The notes beneath the pieces are model-generated. The model was given only the letters and a program-made list of their open reading frames with translations, searched no databases and was not told where the DNA came from. Positions 15,409-16,394 of a DNA stretch of 16,394 bases are shown in pieces. The stretch comes from Actinomycetota bacterium (GTDB lineage: Bacteria; Actinomycetota; Acidimicrobiia; Acidimicrobiales; Ilumatobacteraceae): NCBI GenBank assembly GCA_009705865.1, contig WLSJ01000023.1:1-16394 (forward strand). Reading direction: 5' to 3'. Numbering within the stretch: position 1 is the first letter of the stretch; every line of letters begins with the position of its first letter. A program made the translations under genes and the position numbers.

Positions 15409-15729
15409 GTGATTTTCATCGCCCCATCTGGGAGCCAACAAACCGAAGTGGCAGAGCCATCTGTTGATATCGCCACAGATGAGGTAGTTGACCTCCAAGT
15501 GCCCTGGGTCGTCATTGTTTGGAATGACCCCATCAATCTCATGTCGTATGTGTCGTTCGTGCTGCAAAAACTTTTCGGATACCCCAAAGAAAAAGCTGAT
15601 GTTCTCATGATGGACGTACATGAAAAGGGACGAGCTGTTGTATCGAATGGCCCACGAGAAAAGGCAGAGATTGATGTTTTCCGACTTCATGAACATGGTT
15701 TGTGGGCAACCATGCAGCAAGACACATGA
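15409..15729 (+). CDS. clpS: ATP-dependent Clp protease adaptor ClpS
   Basis: N-degron adaptor of 106 aa that binds proteins with destabilising N-terminal residues and hands them to the ClpA/ClpC unfoldase. The core starts at PWVVIVWNDPINLMSYV (32-48) and continues with KLFGYPKEKADVLMMDVHEKG and the C-terminal LHEHGLWATMQ. The residues that hold the substrate amino group in characterised ClpS proteins are present: N39, D40 and H71, so it should be functional. The N-terminal 30 residues are acidic and variable, as expected for the flexible tail. The GTG start at 15409 is the first in frame; GTG at codon 14 is possible. Its stop overlaps the next gene by ATGA. It is divergent from ctaB with a 52-bp spacer. 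Confidence 0.95.
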   Translation: MIFIAPSGSQQTEVAEPSVDIATDEVVDLQVPWVVIVWNDPINLMSYVSFVLQKLFGYPKEKADVLMMDVHEKGRAVVSNGPREKAEIDVFRLHEHGLWATMQQDT

Positions 15730-16217
15730 GGCGTCGTAAACGCGAAGGTCCGGTCGTTGCTCGCGGGAATGACACATTCGAGATCACATTGTCAGCTGAA
15801 GAACAAACCACTTTGCTTGGCTTTGTTGACCAATTAGAAACAATTCTGGAGATGGGGCCAGATGATGCACGGTTGCGTCGACTCTTTCCCACCGCATATC
15901 ACGACAACCCTGAACACGACGCTGAGTATCAGGGCTACATGCGAGACGAACTCACTCAGTCACGCAGTGCCTCCATTGCAGTTGTGAAAGAAGTACTCAC
16001 TTCACACGAACTGATGACGTCTGCTCAATTGCATGCGTTCATGACAGTGCTCAATAATCTGCGTCTTGTCCTTGGCACCCTGCTTGATGTGGGTGAAGAC
16101 GATTTCGAGGACGACATCGACGAAAATGACCCGGCTTTTGGCCAGTGGCAGCTCTATGGATACTTGGGCTGGCTCCTTGAATGGACAATCTCTGCCTCTT
16201 CAGGTGAGGACAATTGA
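15726..16217 (+). CDS. DUF2017 family protein
   Basis: Protein of 163 aa of the actinobacterial DUF2017 family, which is regularly found next to clpS; function unknown. It has a basic N-terminus (MRRRKREG), an all-helical body (about 22-45 with SAEEQTTLLGFVDQLETIL, then LRRLFPTAYHDNPEHDAEYQGYMRDEL at about 50-76), an acidic loop (DVGEDDFEDDIDENDP) and a C-terminal aromatic helix (WQLYGYLGWLLEW). ATG at 15726 is chosen because it gives an ATGA overlap with clpS; an earlier start would lie deep in clpS. Coupled translation suggests a role connected with ClpS-dependent proteolysis, but that is inference from context. Confidence 0.85.
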   Translation: MRRRKREGPVVARGNDTFEITLSAEEQTTLLGFVDQLETILEMGPDDARLRRLFPTAYHDNPEHDAEYQGYMRDELTQSRSASIAVVKEVLTSHELMTSAQLHAFMTVLNNLRLVLGTLLDVGEDDFEDDIDENDPAFGQWQLYGYLGWLLEWTISASSGEDN

Positions 16218-16282
16218 TATCCGGGGCGTATTGTTGACTGGCTCCTGATAGCGTCACATTGCTCTCAACCGGAGTCGTCCAA

Positions 16283-16355
16283 GCCCCCATCGTCTAGCGG
16301 CCTAGGACACCACCCTTTCAAGGTGGCGGCACGGGTTCGAATCCCGTTGGGGGTG
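16283..16355 (+). tRNA. tRNA-Glu (anticodon TTC)
   Basis: Cloverleaf of 73 nt without encoded CCA. Acceptor GCCCCCA pairs with TGGGGGT (16348-16354, one G-T pair), the discriminator is G, the anticodon stem is CCACC/GGTGG with loop CTTTCAA and anticodon TTC at 16317-16319, and the T arm is CGGGTTCGAATCCCG. The TTC anticodon reads GAA and GAG. A TTGACT at 16234-16239 lies upstream, but I see no well-spaced -10. Confidence 0.97.
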
Positions 16356-16363
16356 CAATATAG

Positions 16364-16383
16364 ACCTGTGGTTTCCACAAGGT
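16364..16383 (+). other. Imperfect hairpin after tRNA-Glu
   Basis: ACCTGTGG-TTT-CCACAAGGT can fold into an 8-bp stem with one bulged A, 9 nt after the tRNA. It could help 3'-end formation, but no T run follows before the window ends. Confidence 0.25.
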
Positions 16384-16394
16384 CCCGTGGTGAA

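Noticed and set aside
1..16394. Mobile element, prophage, CRISPR array or horizontally acquired island
   Set aside because: No transposase, integrase, direct-repeat array or attachment-like duplication at the tRNA was seen, and base use looks even along the window.

Overview
The window looks like a chromosomal piece of an actinobacterium (Actinomycetota), most likely of the class Acidimicrobiia. The clues are clpS followed by a DUF2017 gene, an actinobacterial CtaF-like oxidase subunit, subunit II of cytochrome oxidase fused to cytochrome c, TANNNT promoter elements placed as for leaderless mRNAs, and base composition near 50% G+C. The taxonomic call is inference from protein character only. 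Genes are packed tightly with many 1-8 nt overlaps. I see no mobile element, CRISPR array or prophage, and no gene-free stretch over 300 bases.

Layout. (1) 1-1923, plus strand: a 5'-truncated TlpA-type thioredoxin, a CcdA-type thiol-electron carrier and a poly-gamma-glutamate hydrolase-like protein, in one apparent operon. (2) 1920-3856, minus strand: serS and pdxH. (3) 3919-5537, plus strand: an ABC exporter (ATPase and ABC-2 permease). (4) 14269 down to 5534, minus strand: a nine-gene cytochrome oxidase operon. Its order is subunit I-like, subunit III-like, CtaF/cupredoxin fusion, ctaC, ctaD, ctaE, subunit IV, ctaG-like assembly protein, GNAT acetyltransferase. (5) 14415-15356, minus strand: ctaB (heme O synthase). 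(6) 15409-16217, plus strand: clpS and a DUF2017 gene, then tRNA-Glu(TTC) at 16283-16355.

Most of the window serves aerobic respiration. ctaC-ctaD-ctaE-subunit IV encode a complete caa3-type, A1-like heme-copper oxidase with all expected metal ligands. CtaB feeds heme A synthesis, the CtaG-like protein helps assembly, and the TlpA/CcdA pair could supply reductant for heme c or CuA sites.

The most unusual part is the first third of the oxidase operon (11040-14269). It encodes a second set of oxidase-like membrane proteins in which the metal chemistry has been erased. The subunit I paralog aligns with CtaD but has lost all six heme/CuB histidines, the cross-linked tyrosine and the D- and K-channel residues. 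Its subunit III-like partner has lost the family's hallmark E, H and D residues. The third protein fuses a CtaF-like module to a cupredoxin-like domain without a full copper site. All three frames are intact and translationally coupled to the catalytic subunits, so this looks like a retained metal-free companion of the oxidase rather than decay.
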